From positions 26,337,548 to 26,401,547 of the forward strand of contig CAMZMU010000027.1 of assembly GCA_947311845.1 (NCBI GenBank): a stretch of 64,000 nt of DNA, in the 5' to 3' direction. Of the stretch, positions 45,906 through 59,062 are shown piece by piece. The notes under the pieces were generated by a model, which saw only the letters and a program-made list of their open reading frames with translations, ran no database searches and was not told where the DNA came from. Numbering within the stretch: the first letter of the stretch is position 1; each line of letters opens with the position of its first letter. Origin of the DNA: Poa pratensis (taxonomy: Eukaryota; Streptophyta; Magnoliopsida; Poales; Poaceae). Made by a program: the position numbers and the translations under genes.

Positions 45906-48900
45906 CTAGCTATAAACCTTCCTCGAAAGCCCTGAGCTCCGCTTCCGTCGCATCGGTGCAATGTTCCAAGCTCCTGCAGGCAGCGAAGATGACCTGCCCC
46001 TCATGTCACGGAGCACCATGCCGGCACCCGCTCCTCCATCCGCGATAAAGGCTCCATCCACGTTCAGTTTTGCCACACCTAATTCAGGTGGCTGCCATCT
46101 CTTCCGGACCTTTTGGCGCCCATCATCACGCCCAGGTTCCTTCTTAAACCCTCGCTCATGATTGATGACCATCTTCCCCTTACTAACATCTGCAACAGGG
46201 AACTGTTTAACCATTAGTAAGGAATTGAAGTAACTTACAAGAAAACGACGCGACCCTTTTCTCTGGCTGCCAAGCAATGAAGTCCGATTCATTCCGCGCC
46301 GATGTTTTGATTTTCAGAATTTCAGCAACATCCTCCTGATTGAAGTAAAGCTCCAGTCTGTCCACATTCCATTCTCCGCTTGGGAGTAGGAAGTCGGCCA
46401 CCCAACGATAACGACAGCGTCCCTGCAACGAGGTTGGATATCTGCTTCTGTCGCTAGGGATCCAAGGGTCTCGCCATGCCCGGATTTGAGCTCCATTCCC
46501 TACACGCCAGACCACTCCTTGTTTCAACAGCTCCAGGCCATATTCGATGGCATGCCAAGTAGAGGAACCGCACCCTGAAAAAACAGTGTCGATCAAGGAT
46601 CCATTAGGGTAGTACTTCGCCTTTAGGATCTGTGCACAGAGAGTGTCTGGGAATTGAATTAGGCGCCAAGCTTGTCTTGCTAGTAATGCTTGGTTAAAAA
46701 GACGCATATCCCTAAAACCTAGGCCACCATGAGTTTTTGGTCTTAGCATAATGTCCCATGCTATCCAGCATGTTTTCCTTTTACCTTTCTCAGCCCCCCA
46801 CCAATACCTCCTGATCATTCTTGTGAGCTCGTCACACAGCCCCAACGGTAATTTAAAGACACTCATAACATATACAGAGAGAGCTTGGGCAACAGATTTA
46901 ATGAGTTTCTTTAGCAGCCTGTGATTTGTGAGTATCATCCCATTCAACTAAGCATTTTGCAAGGCGCGCTTGGAGACTCTCAAATTTACCAGCATTCATC
47001 CGTCCATCTGGAGTCGGAAGCCCAAGATATTTAGTCTCAAATGTCTCCTGGACAATGTTTAGCTCCTGTTTTACCTCCAGCCGTACAGCAAGGGGACACG
47101 CTTCGCCAAAATATATTGAGCACTTGTCAGGGTTAATAAGCTGTCCTGTACTACTGGCATACTGATCCAAGACCAGTTTCACTCTTCTAGCCTGCTCCAC
47201 CGTCGCTCTAAAGAATAACAAACTGTCATCCGCAAAGAGTAGGTGTGAAATACCCGGAGCACGTCGGCAGATTTTAACAGCCTCAATGTTCTGATTAGCT
47301 ACCTCATTCTGTAACAAGGCAGAAAGGCCATCAGCAACAAACAAGAAAAGGAAGGGGGACAGCGGATCACCTTGTCGGAGGCCCCGAGAAGGCGAAAATG
47401 AATCCAGGAGGTTCCCATTGAATTTTACTTTATATTGCACCACATTATCCAGTCCACCCAACGGTACGAGAAACCTAACCTTTGCATCACTTTCTTTAGA
47501 AAATCCCAGTCCACCCTATCATAAGCTTTAGATAAATCTAATTTGTAAGCACAGAAATTCCTATCCTCTTTTTTGTTCTGCTCAATAAAATGTAGACATT
47601 CGAAGGCTACCAAGGCATTATCAGTTATAAGTCTACCCGAAATGAAAGCGCTTTGATTGATGGAGATTATCTCACCCAGGATCGGTCTAAGTCTATTGGC
47701 CATACATTTCGAAATCACTTTGTAGATCACAGTACATAGACTTATGGGCCGAAAATCTTTTAGTGTTTCAGGTTGATCACATTTAGGAATTAACACTATA
47801 GCTGTATCATTAACCCATCAGGCATGCTACCAGTGACAAAGAAAAGTTTTACCGCATTAATAACTTCCTCTTTGATTGTACCCCAATTTCGCTGGTAAAA
47901 TCGAGCCGGGAATCCATCAATCCCAGGCGCTTTTAGGGGCCCAATTTGGAAGAGAGCATCCCCTATTCCTCATCGGTGAACTCCTTGCAAAGATCATCAT
48001 TCATTGCTGGAGTAACTTTAGCCTGTATAAGAGAGATCAAACCATCAGAGTTAAGGGATGGATCACGAGTAAATAATTCCTTAAAGTAGAGGTAGCCATG
48101 CGCTCCATATCAGTTGGCACATCATTCCACACCCCCTGACATCTTTAAGTTTTTTAATCTTGTTCCTCCTAGCTCGCCACTTAGCAGTTTGGTGGAAATT
48201 GTGTTCCTATCACCTTCTTTTAGCCAAGTAATACGCGAGCGTTGAAGCCAGAGCATCTCTTCCTTGTACAAAAGTTCATTCAGCTTGTCATTTGCCACTC
48301 TAATCTCTCTTTGATCAGCATTATTTAGCATAAGAGTCTCAAGATTTTTCCGGGCCTTAGACAACTCTCTCAAGACGTTACCAAACTTCTTACTCCAAGT
48401 TTGCAGCGTGTCCATCACCTGATTTAGACCCGACATAATATCAGCGAGATTGTTCTTTTGGCCTGCTCCCTCCCAGGCCTTTGCAACTTTTTCAGGTAAC
48501 TCAGCTTCACGCTCCCAAAGAATCTCGTACTGGCGCCTAGGCAGAGCACGAGCACCTCGCTCCTCCTGTGTAATCTCCAATAAAATTGGACAATGGTCAG
48601 AAACAGAAGTTACAAGGTGTTTAACAAATGAGTCTGCAAAAAGGTCACGCCATTCCGGGCTCGCAACTGCTCTGTCAAGCCGTACACGAACATTAGCATT
48701 GCCACTCCTCTTATTATCGTAAGTGTAGGGTACACCTGAAACCAAGATCAGTAAGGTTACAATCAAAAGGACTTCACGAAAGGCATCCATTTGTTGAACA
48801 GAGCGAGGTGTGCGGGAAAGGTGTTCTTCCTGCCAAAGAGCTTCGTTGAAATCACCAATTATCACCCAAGGTAGGTCGGATTGACTCCTCAACTCGCGCA

Positions 48901-49263
48901 GCGCATCCCACATGCGATAACGATTTTCACCCTCGGTTCCCCATAAACACAGGTCAGATGCCATTGAGGTGCAGTAGGGGACAAACGGATATAAGCATCG
49001 ATGAATCTTTCATTAACACACTGAACTTCTACAGATAAACTCTCATGCCAAAATAAAGCTAAACCACCACTCAAACCATCACTACTAAAACCAGCAAAAC
49101 CCTTAAGACCTAACCTATTACGCAACCGACGCATTTTATTTTTATGCTGCCTAGTCTCACAAAGAAAAAATAAACGAGGACTCCAAATTTGGGAAAGAGT
49201 AGCCAGCTCACACACTGTCGGGGCGTTCCCGGCACCCCGACAGTTGAGCGATAAGCAATTCAT
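45906..49263 (-). pseudogene. LINE ORF2: endonuclease, reverse transcriptase, RNase H
   Basis: In order on the minus strand: endonuclease start MNCLSLNCRGAGN (49263), WVIIGDFNEALWQ and SVSDHCPILLE (48964-48122), RT domain DFRPISLCTVIYKVISK and KAYDRVDWDFL (47796-47425), RT catalytic FADDSLLFF (47461-46898), a post-RT segment GLGFRDMRLFNQALLARQAW (46947-46207), and RNase H start KLNVDGAF (46292-45906). At least four frame changes or stops separate these, so no full polyprotein can be made. Confidence 0.9.
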
Positions 49264-49554
49264 TGCTCCTGACGAGACCGAACATTAGGTCTCGTCAGTT
49301 GACCGGAAGCCCCTGGACCGGTTGCTGCCTGTTTCCTCATCTTCCTCTTCCCATTGTTGTCCTCTCCATCATGCTGGTCTTGTGCCGCCATGCTTGGTTC
49401 GCCCACCTTGCCCTTCTTCGCATGCCTCTCTCCACGTTTGTGTAGTTCAATGCCAGGGTAAGGTCAAGCCCTTTGCACTGCACTTCTTCCTCAGCCGAAC
49501 GTTTCCTGCCCAACACCGAGTCTGCAGCCACCATATGGGTATCAGCAACACTGC

Positions 49555-51189
49555 TCAAAGATGTCGTGGTATCAGACAAGGTTTGTAGCACCGTATCATG
49601 TCCGCGAAGCCTGGGGCGAGCTGCACCCTTTGATGTGGCTCGCAGTCCTCTAGTGGCGGCATCACATTATCCGAGTCATCTTGCTTGTCAACCTGCATGC
49701 CGGGATCTTCTGTTTTCGTGTGCTCAGAGCCACCACGTTTCTCACGCCTTGATCTGTACCGTAAATCCCCATCTATCATCAGCTCCATCTTCTTCACAGT
49801 TTCGGCCAGGTCATGCTCCACCTCCGCCGCAGATCCAAGCTCATCTTCCTCAAAGCCATCCCTTGCATCAACCGCGTCGGGAACCTGAACAGAGTATGCA
49901 TTGGGTGTTGGTTGATGAGCTTCCATGCTACCTTTTGGCTTACCAAGCGTCGATGAGTGCGTGCTGCCTGTTGGAGAGTTGAACAAGCCCTTCCTCACCG
50001 CCGGATTCACAGAAGCCGAGATGATCCTTCGATCGAACTTCCGTTTTGGAGAGCAGCGGAGTGACGAGTCGTAGTGCAGCGACGGTGCCTCTTATTTTCT
50101 TCTCGCATTCCTCCTTAGCATGCCCAATGAAACCACAATGGAAGCAAAAGTGCGGAACACGCTCATATCTGAGGGGGTATACCATCGTTCCTGCCTGTCC
50201 TTTGAGCTTGGTGGTGAACCGTGTCTGCAGGCGCTTGTTCAGAGGCAGGGTGATGCGAACACGGAGGTAATCATTCAGCTCCAACCCTGCCTTGTCTACG
50301 TCTACTTCTTCCACATGTCCAAGGTACGATCCAATGTATTCACCATAAGCTACCTTCTGCTTGTCCCATGGGACATCATAGAAACGCACCCAGATCTGTA
50401 TAGAGTCCAGCACAGTTGCTGATGGCTGCCTATTCCCCACGAAAGGTGCGATCAAACAAGCTACCCCTTCCTTGATCCATGGCCCTCCTCTGGCCACAAA
50501 TCTATAGTCGCCTTCCGACGTGAAGGTGATGATGAAGAAATTATCTTTAAGAGGCTTGAAAGACATTGTCTCACGGATCCCCCAAACCCTCATGAAGTGG
50601 TTATGCAGATCAGAGTAGTTTGCTGCTTTGACAGAGTAGAACCTCGCAAACAGCCGCCATACCTTGGGTTCCGACGTTGCCTCTTCTTCCTCCTCCTCTG
50701 GTTCTTCAGCACAGATGTCGTCCTCCAGATCCACCTCCCCGGAGAGCCTCGCCTCCGGTCCAACGTTGCTGCCATCCTTCTCCGCCGCATCCCAATTCCC
50801 ATCGCCGTCCTCTTGAACTTCGGTGATCATGACCGGGCGCATCCTGCAAGCAGGCACGATCGTGCCGTCCGCCGGCGGCTTCGGGTGGGTAGATGCCTCA
50901 CCGGCTTCCCCTTGATCACCCCCACCGCCAGCAGAAGCATCGCTCGAACCTGCGGATTGATGAACACGCCTGGATCGTATATCGTAGATCGATTGTCAAA
51001 GGCTCGAATCAGGTTTTGGACAACGCCTCCCTTCAACGAGCTTTTATTGGCCTCCTTCGTGCTGCGATCCAACACCGAGGGCCGATCGTGATGCGTAGGA
51101 ACTCCTTCCTGGATACGATTTGACGGAACAGAAACCTGATTGGAATCAAAGACATCAAAGACACATAAACTCGATCCGTTCCCGTCCAT
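49555..51189 (-). pseudogene. LINE ORF1: gag-like protein with CCHC zinc knuckle
   Basis: Start MDGNGSSLCVFDVF at 51189. The frame then shifts near 50830-50857 to an open stretch with a DUF4283-like domain (FIITFTSEGDYRFVARGGPW, IQIWVRFYDVPW) and a zinc knuckle CFHCGFIGHAKEEC. It shifts again at about 49940-50010 to a charged tail ending near 49555. ORF1 proteins bind LINE RNA; this one is broken twice. Confidence 0.85.
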
Positions 51190-51278
51190 GGTTGAGGTGG
51201 CGGCGCCCGATTGCCTCGGAGTCGCCAGAGCCAAACCCTAGACGTAACGTAGACTTATCCCGAAGCACTAGCCTTTTT

Positions 51279-51294
51279 GACAGTCACCTAAGTT
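51279..51294. repeat. Right target-site duplication of the LINE
   Basis: GACAGTCACCTAAGTT, identical to 45568-45583. Confidence 0.92.
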
Positions 51295-53892
51295 ATAGGC
51301 AGCAAGTCAGGATTAGTACATATACATGCCAACAAAAAAGACTTGTCTCCTCCTATTATTGATTCTCACATTTGCTCTCTTTTTTGTCTCACGTATATAA
51401 AAATATTCGTAACCTCGTTTAAGAAAAAATCGTGAATGAAATTTACAAGTGTGTAGAGCACACCTAGATGTATATGTAGACCTTTTCCCCAAATTTGCTC
51501 AAACTTTAAATAAGAAATTCCATTTCGGAATCCCACCTTGGATCCACAACACCTCACTTCTAACAGAACTAACCTACCAACATATGTTACATATAAAACG
51601 CTCGTGCAACCTCTTAGCATCTTAGTCTCTTATCTTAAAGATATATTATGCCAGGAATCCTTGTGAAGGCGTCTAGGTGTACGGTAGCGGGTTGTTGGCA
51701 TATCACCTACGAGTAAGTAGCACAAATGGCGCGAGGCTGCCGGAGTTGACAAAACGCCGAACGACCTCTCATCCGGTCCTGCTTCCATATGACGATTCTA
51801 GTGTCGCCCACATGCGTGTATGCTTATAAAAAAGAAGAGGACGATATCTACTGTGTATTGCAAGGCCGGCAGAAATAGACCGTTGCCATTGGCAGCAGCA
51901 GCGACTTGCATTTCCCTTTCACGCACTGTCTGTCTGTACAGTTCGAGTTAAATACTGCATCATCCTATGCTATGCTCCACTGAGAATAACAACTGATAAA
52001 AAGAACTGCAATGTGTGCTACAAGGAAATTACTAGCGACAAATGATCCGCGTTCTCTTACATCGAAATGAGCATGAAACGCTAGCTGGAACATAAGAATC
52101 TGCAAGGGAATCCAGAATTAAGTAGAGTCAGCACGACAGCTAGAAGGTTGGATACAGAACTCACCAAAAAAGAACAAAATTTATGTGGGAAACATGCAAA
52201 GATCACAGCATCGAGTGAGGTGTTCCTTTTCTAAAAAAAAAAGTAATCGAGTGAGGTGTTTCCCCAACAAGGTTTCTCATAGTGCTGGACAATGCCGTGA
52301 CAAGCTAGCTGTGTGCTAAAATATTAGTACATATAATAATAATTTGGACCTACCCTGAGAACTTGGTAAATGCTTCCATGACAACCAGCCAAATAGTTTG
52401 CCATGAACAAATCGACAAGTTAAATTTAGACCATATTTATGTTCAATACAAATCATATTCCCATACCACATAAACTTAACTACCTCCGTTTCTGGCACCG
52501 AGACAGTCCTAGCCTATATGAATCTGTAAAATCACTAGGAACAGAGGACGCGACCTGTATGGTTACATCATCAGGGTTGCTGGAATATGGGCCGTAATGG
52601 CTAGGAAGGTAATACCAGCTGAATTACCGGCGCCTCTGCGTGTATCACCTTCGCTTCCCCATCCCACCTTCTGATGCTTAGCTAAACAGAAAGTGTACTT
52701 CCTAATGACCATAAAAAGATGAAACGTCATGCACTTTGAAACGAACAGGAATTCGCATTATGTATGCATCAGATCAGTAGTTCAGACAATATAAAGAAAC
52801 CAGACTTACTTTTCCCAGGAGGAATGTAAAATATAATGTCAGGTCCCACTATGTCGTGTCAAATATCAGAAGAAGTAGCAAACTGTTACCTGACAAAAGA
52901 TAACCAACACATTTGTGATCAAGACATGCAGCATTCTTCCATTAATAGTGCAACAGTGATGTTTTGTGAGTTTATGTTCGGGTTATAGAGTGAAAAATAA
53001 ACAACCAACAAAGTAGTGTATAATAAAACCATGGCAACTGTGCATTTAGTCCGACGAAAACAAATTAAAACAAGCATGATCACAAAAAATGGCAGTAAAA
53101 ATGAATAGTAACTAAGTAATACTTTTATCCTCAAGTACAATAAAACATGAAACCACTATCTACTGCTATTTAGAATATATATAACAGGCAACAAACAACA
53201 CACATGCTACACTTGCATAAATAATCCTGCAAGCCTTTCAGAAGCCTCCAAACTGACATCAGATAAGTATTCTGTCAGAGTAATCGCTTGAGTGTATTTC
53301 AGATAATACAAGTATAAAACAAAAATAACAAGGGCATGTTGCATTCCGAACCTACAAGTTGTGTATATGAATTACATGACCAAGTAATATCCCTTTTTTT
53401 CTCTACGAGACAATGACAGCAATAAACACAAGATGCACTTTACTCAGATATCTTACTATATTTAAAATTCTCAAAATACAAAAAAATGCAACATAGATAG
53501 AAAAATAAGCATAAGAAGTTTTAGAGACCCACAAAGAGCCAATCTCAGGAATTAGGAAACCATACAGTAGGGATTGACTAAGGTTTTCTATACATTCAGT
53601 ATCCTTAATGTGTGATACATCCATGCACATAGTTTTAGTGAATTTCACATGGGAAGATGTGAACTTTTTGCTGATTAGTGGACTGGTAAAACTTGAAAAT
53701 CTTCTATTCTACCAAAGCACGAGTGCATTCAGCACTCACCTTGACCTTAGGGTTCTGTGCCATATAATACCAGGAACAAGATAGAGATACTACCTTAGCA
53801 TTTCCTGCACAGACTTCTTTTTACAGATCACAACAGTTCTATCAGGAAGTTGGACAAGTCCTGATATCTGCCAGCAGAGAAACTGACAGGCT
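51295..53892. other. Sequence downstream of XRCC2, no gene seen
   Basis: AT-rich. No ORF with recognisable family and no clear element ends. The part next to 53892 is presumably the XRCC2 3' UTR. A short GAGTGAGGTGTT duplication occurs at 52214 and 52249. Confidence 0.45.
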
Positions 53893-56800
53893 TCACTGCA
53901 TAAGGCCAACACCATCCTGATCATTGGAAAGGAGCCATCTAGGTTAAAACAAACATGGAACTTGGCCAAATTGGTAAGGGAAATACGACTCAGGAGCTTA
54001 CATCCTTAATACAGAACTTCTCTTTTGTGTTTAGGGAAAGGTGCGCCCACTCAGAAGTATGTACAGAAAGCACCTCGTTATCCTGCTCGGAAGAGAACAT
54101 TGCTTCTGGTGCTGTAAAGACAATCCAATAAGTATGCAGTAAAAAATACAATTACAAAAGACAAACAAGACTATACAGGAAGAAACCCCTCGGCTTGTCC
54201 TTAAAAAGGTGGTAAGGCTCGGACCCAGCTGGCTAGGGGTCAACCTGGCTACACTAGCCAGTTCACTCAAGGAGACTCTAAAAATTGGAACTACAGAAGT
54301 GCATTTACTAACCTAAATCTTGCAACTTTATCCTGTGTGTAACAAGCGTCTGTAACAAAACAAATTCAAAAATATTTTAGAACATTATGCATAATCACCT
54401 TGCAATATGTAGATATGTGCACAGCAATGTTGCAGAATATATATAATCAGATTAAATTAACTATTGAGTGAGAAAACGATGGAACAGACCTGCCATGCTG
54501 ATGGCATGTATTCGCGACATGAACCATTTCTTTCTTCCTCCCGTTTCGAATATCTCGAAGCTGTTGAATCCTCTAGCATGTATTTTGAAGAACCCCTAAA
54601 CACCATTAAAAGAAAAATATATTTAGGTTTCCATACCTTTTGTCCTGTAATACTAGTTTAAATGATAAGAAAACCATAGCAATGCAGAGGAACTTTTTTT
54701 GCAGCGAGTGACATGGTGATTTTAAACAAACCAAATGCAAAGCCCCTAGCAAAACAAAACATTGAACAAAGAAGAGCGGTACATGAAGTAAAGTGTACTG
54801 ATTGGAACATTGCTAGCAACATAAAAGGATTTTTTTTAATATGTCTTTGTAGAAATGCACGCACCCAAACAGAACTGTGTCAGTGTTTTATGATGGGAAT
54901 AAGTTATATATTGGGAATGATTACATATCTCAAAATTATATGAAAATGTTAAGCATTAGATCAATTTTCGGTTTCGCAGATCTCAGCTTCCAATTATTTT
55001 GTCCCAGTTTATTAGGCCTCCCAAGTAAGAAAAATGCACAACAGCAAAAAAACACAGATTCTGCTACTTGTTCAGTGTAGACATGGAAAGGGTAGTGAGC
55101 CAACAGAGAGTCAGAACTAAAACAATGTTGAACGCGTGGACGGTGTAACTCAAATTATAGATTATGAAAAGAGAAAAAAGGCACTAAAGTTGTCCAGGAA
55201 GCGACTCTTTTACTTTAAAGTTTTTGACGATAAGAAACTATGGGTTTTAGATAATTATTAGGTTACAGTGTAAGGTGAACAAACTAACTGAATCAACAAC
55301 TGTTAGTGCAGAATGCCTATATTCATGTTTTTTTAGGGCAATGCCAATATTCATGTCACAGTAATGTTTTAGACAATGAATAAACTGACGTACCTACTGA
55401 ATTCCAAGGCCCAGAGACTATAGATCAGGTTTTGACCATTCAGTACAAGAAAATGTGAATTTCAATATTTTAGAATCTCAAGTTAGCTAATAGTTCAATC
55501 TCCACAAATGATGAAGTTTGCAGTGTGTAATATAGTAAACATGATTCAGTTTGGTTCATTCATAGTCCTAGGCTCCTAGCATCTAATATTTGCATTTGCA
55601 CGACAGCAGCAGACATACATTTGCACATTCTAAAGTCTCTACAATGTTTAGTGACAATAGATCATGGATTACCTTTGGAAGTCGTTTGATGTTGTGATTC
55701 CTTCACCATAAATAGGTCCCTTAGTGACCAGCACCAAAACAGGTTGAAGTTGCAAAAACTTGCGTATCTCTTGGACAACATTTTCGGTGATGCTCTGAAA
55801 TGATATAGTCTTCCTGCAAATATAACGATATCAGTGTGAAAAGACAGTCAAGAAGCAGAGGGATGCTACTAAGGGAGTGTAGCTATAGCATGGAACTGAG
55901 AAAAGGAATTGTTACAATGATTCAATCACAAATGGATTGGTGTTTCTTCCTGCATAGGGACATAAGCAGTGAGGCGCCATTGCACCAACAAACTCCATAT
56001 CCATAATTAATTGAACCAGCCTTTGTCCTGTGTCTAACACCCATAACACGCTTCTAAGTGTAAATATGCTGGGTAATTTCTATTTCTGGTTTAGAAAAAA
56101 AATGGGGATGTTTCCAGCACCGAAATGCTTTTGACTTGGTTCACATATATCCATGGTCTGGCAATCTACATTGTTGGTATCATTCTAGTAGTTTTGTTGT
56201 TGAAAGGAAAATGACATGTACATTGTATTCAGTATTTTGTTATGATGCTTTCTTTCTGCATTCATGATGCATTTAATATTAGTTGAAAATGCAGGTTCTC
56301 TTATTTATTTTATTATTACAACAAAGTGATAGCTAGCTGCATCTGTTGTCTTTTGTAAATTCCTGTTATATTGTTCAGTTCCTATAGAAAATGACTAACT
56401 TTTCGTGTCGTTCAACTCTTCAGTGGCATAGAGATCAAGCCTTTCTGAATAATCGCATGTATATTGTATACAGTGACTTCCACATAATACATGAAACAAT
56501 AACCAAATAAAAAACATGCAAATCAACTGTTATTGAAGATATATACACATGATAAGATCAGGAGGCTATGATACTAGTATTGTATGTAATGTTTGTTGCA
56601 ATCACCCTTTACTCTCTGCAGTAGGTTGTGGAGCACGATCTATCCAGTAGAACGCACCAATGCTGTAAAAATAAAAACATTACAAAACGGTTAGCCAGCA
56701 ACGTGATTGAAAATTACAGAAGAGAAGGAAGGGGAGAAGAAAACTCTGTTTGATATGATGGCTATAGCTTTAACAGAATCAGGTAGAAGAAAACTGGATA

Positions 56801-58558
56801 AATTTCTACGAAAACCAGAAAAAGAATACCTGTCTAACATAAGGAAATATATACCAGTACCAAGAACTTTGCTCGTTGCTTCAGATTGAGAATTTAGACT
56901 CTGTAAAGTCAACAACCAGAGATAAGAAGATACTTCCATCTTCAATGTACATGAAGATATATAGCCTATCTATGCATGGTACACTTCCTAGCCTGTTGCA
57001 AGAAACAAGCAGATTTACAGTTTTCTCTAGCTTACAACGGAAACTTTTGCCTCGGCGATTATCATGCAACATGAATAAACAAATAATCTAACTAGTTATT
57101 TCCAGTGGTCCTGAGGATCAGACTTATTTATATGTTACAATGTATTTCTAGATCAAGTAAGGAAGGACACGAATATGAGTATGCCACAAGAGTAGCGATG
57201 TGCTCAGATATATGCCGCAAACATATGGAACTTGCCTTCAAAGCAGCTATAAGTTCGGAGCTATTGTAACAACGGACATACAGGAAACGCTTCATGCAGT
57301 CAGAAAACAGTGTGTTTTCAAGAATGGAATTTATCTTTTGAGACATCCTTTTCAAATTCTTCACTTGTTGGATGTGCTGAACCTGCAAAATGTAAAAGAA
57401 ATCAAGAATAAAAAGAACTGACACCATCTGTACTCTAGATTTATGAGCGCAGAGGAACTAAAAAAAGATTGGCACAGATTAACGACCAACCATGCCCATA
57501 AACCATTTCAACTCCCAACTCGATGAGCAAAAGACAGCACAGCCAGTTAATTCACTTACACAATATTATAGGCAATATACAGATTGCTATTTTTTGGCCA
57601 GGAAGGATTACTATATTTAGCTTTCTCTAAATTGGATAAGACGCATTAAATTGACAAATGGCTATGCGAAATTAACCATGTAAGTAAAATGTACCACAAC
57701 CCTGTGTGATGCGCTTCCTCAGGATTTGAGCCAGCCGCAGCACATCAAATCGGCAGTCCAAGTCGACGTACATGACTGCTTTCCCCAGGCCCCCGAAATA
57801 GACACCTTCCCACTCCTTTGGTAATATGCATTGCACTGCAGCCTAGCATAACAGCAATCATGCACTGAGCTGAGATGTTTTCTTGCAGATCACTCCCAAC
57901 ATTTGTAAAAATCAGGTGTTGAAAATTGCATTGATTTTACGCACATTTGAATGTGTTAAACACAGAAGGATTGCAAGTGTGTTTGTTCCAACTTCGAAGG
58001 GTATGAAGCACGAAGGTACTGTTTCTTCCTTTTCTGCTGTCTACAATATGTTTTGGCAATGTCATGGACTACTATAGTCTATACAAAATTGCCCAGGATT
58101 CACAAAATCCTAGAGAATTTTGACGCTACAGCCTACAGGTGTGCATCACACTTACTGTACAATAGGTTAGATTCGAAATTGAGATTTTACATGCAGATTT
58201 GTTTATGTGGTAGCTTCCTATAAATAAACTTGCGGTGAACTACTACAGTTCGTCCAGCTTTAGGTGTGAACTCCTGCAAGTGCGCAACGTACTACGCCGA
58301 TTGGCGCTATATGCAACATTTCGGGGGTGGGGGGTAAGCGCTGGATGGAGATTCGCTTACCATGAGGAGCAGCTGGGACTTGCCGGAGTTGGACGGGCCA
58401 GCGATCTCGACAACATTGCCCGCGCGGAGAGGCGCGCGGTGGAGCGGCGGCGGGAGGAGGATGGGGGGCCGCGTCGAAAGCGAGCGGGAGAGGAAGGCCG
58501 CCGCCGTCTCGTCAACGGCGAGCCATTCCCGGGCTCCCCCTTCTGCATCTCCGGCCAT
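53893..58558 (-). CDS. XRCC2: XRCC2 homologue (RAD51 paralogue), with exon 3 frameshift
   Basis: Ten exons: 58361-58558, 57695-57842, 57236-57382, 56830-56900, 56606-56662, 55673-55813, 54490-54595, 54313-54349, 54002-54111, 53893-53916. Exon 1 encodes the Walker A motif GPSNSGKS (residues 54-61). Exon 2 reads VYFGGLGKAVMYVDLDCRFD. Exons 4-5 carry the Walker B region IYFLMLDSIGAFYW. XRCC2 acts in the nucleus in homologous recombination with other RAD51 paralogues. Exons 4-10 join in perfect phase (546 bp), but exons 1-3 total 493 bp, one more than a multiple of three. With the exon 2 donor phase, exon 3 reads GSAHPTSEEFEKDV and meets TGA before ENTLFSDCMKRFLYV, which is in the other frame. 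Intron 3 appears to use a GC donor (AAG|GCAAGT at 57236). Gene identity is firm; functionality is uncertain. Confidence 0.85.
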
Positions 58559-58775
58559 GGCTAGGGTTCTGGAGCACTCGTCCCCTCCTCCTCCTTTCAC
58601 CGGATCTTTTGATGCTTTTTGGGTGCTCGGCTCGATTGATTTTGGCGCCCGTAGCTCTGTGACTTTCGTGTTTGCGCGCGATGAGTAGAGTGGAGTGTGG
58701 GGTCGAAGAGGCGCTCGTGGTGTATCGAAACACTGGTCATATGAACCGCTTGTGCGGCCCGTAACAAAATGTTTA

Positions 58776-59062
58776 GGCCCTGTTTGACTCCTAGGATAGG
58801 AAAAATGTAGGAATAGGAAATCCATAAGAATGGAATGTTATGTCTATTTAATCCTATAGGATGATTACTTTGTGTTTGATGGCAAAAGAAAGGCAAAGGA
58901 ATTATAAAAAGAGGTTGGAATGAATGTTAGAATTCTTATAGGATGTAGTACAAAGATTCATATAGGAACTAATCCTCTGAATCAAACGACTAACATAGGA
59001 AAAATTCCTATAGGATAGAATCCTCCAAGAATCCTATGAAGTTCATTTGAATCAAACGAGCC
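58776..59062. mobile_element. MITE with GGCCCTGTTTGA ends
   Basis: Left end GGCCCTGTTTGACTC and right end GAATCAAACGAGCC are inverted copies, with TTA-like flanks. The interior repeats TCCTATAGGA motifs. This is the common grass MITE type, PIF/Harbinger- or hAT-like, lying about 220 bp upstream of XRCC2. Confidence 0.68.

Larger units (their letters stand above)
45584..51278 (-). mobile_element. Near full-length LINE (L1-like with RNase H)
   Basis: Minus-strand non-LTR retrotransposon of 5.7 kb. Reading right to left it has a 5' leader, ORF1 (CCHC knuckle), ORF2 (endonuclease, reverse transcriptase, RNase H) and a short A-run at its 3' end (T-run at 45584-45591 on the plus strand). A perfect 16-bp duplication flanks it. 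Both ORFs carry frameshifts, so it is no longer autonomous, but the exact flanks point to a fairly recent insertion. Confidence 0.92.

Noticed and set aside
48450..48722. Plus-strand ORF inside the LINE
   Set aside because: It lies opposite LINE ORF2 endonuclease coding sequence and has no features of its own; a shadow frame.
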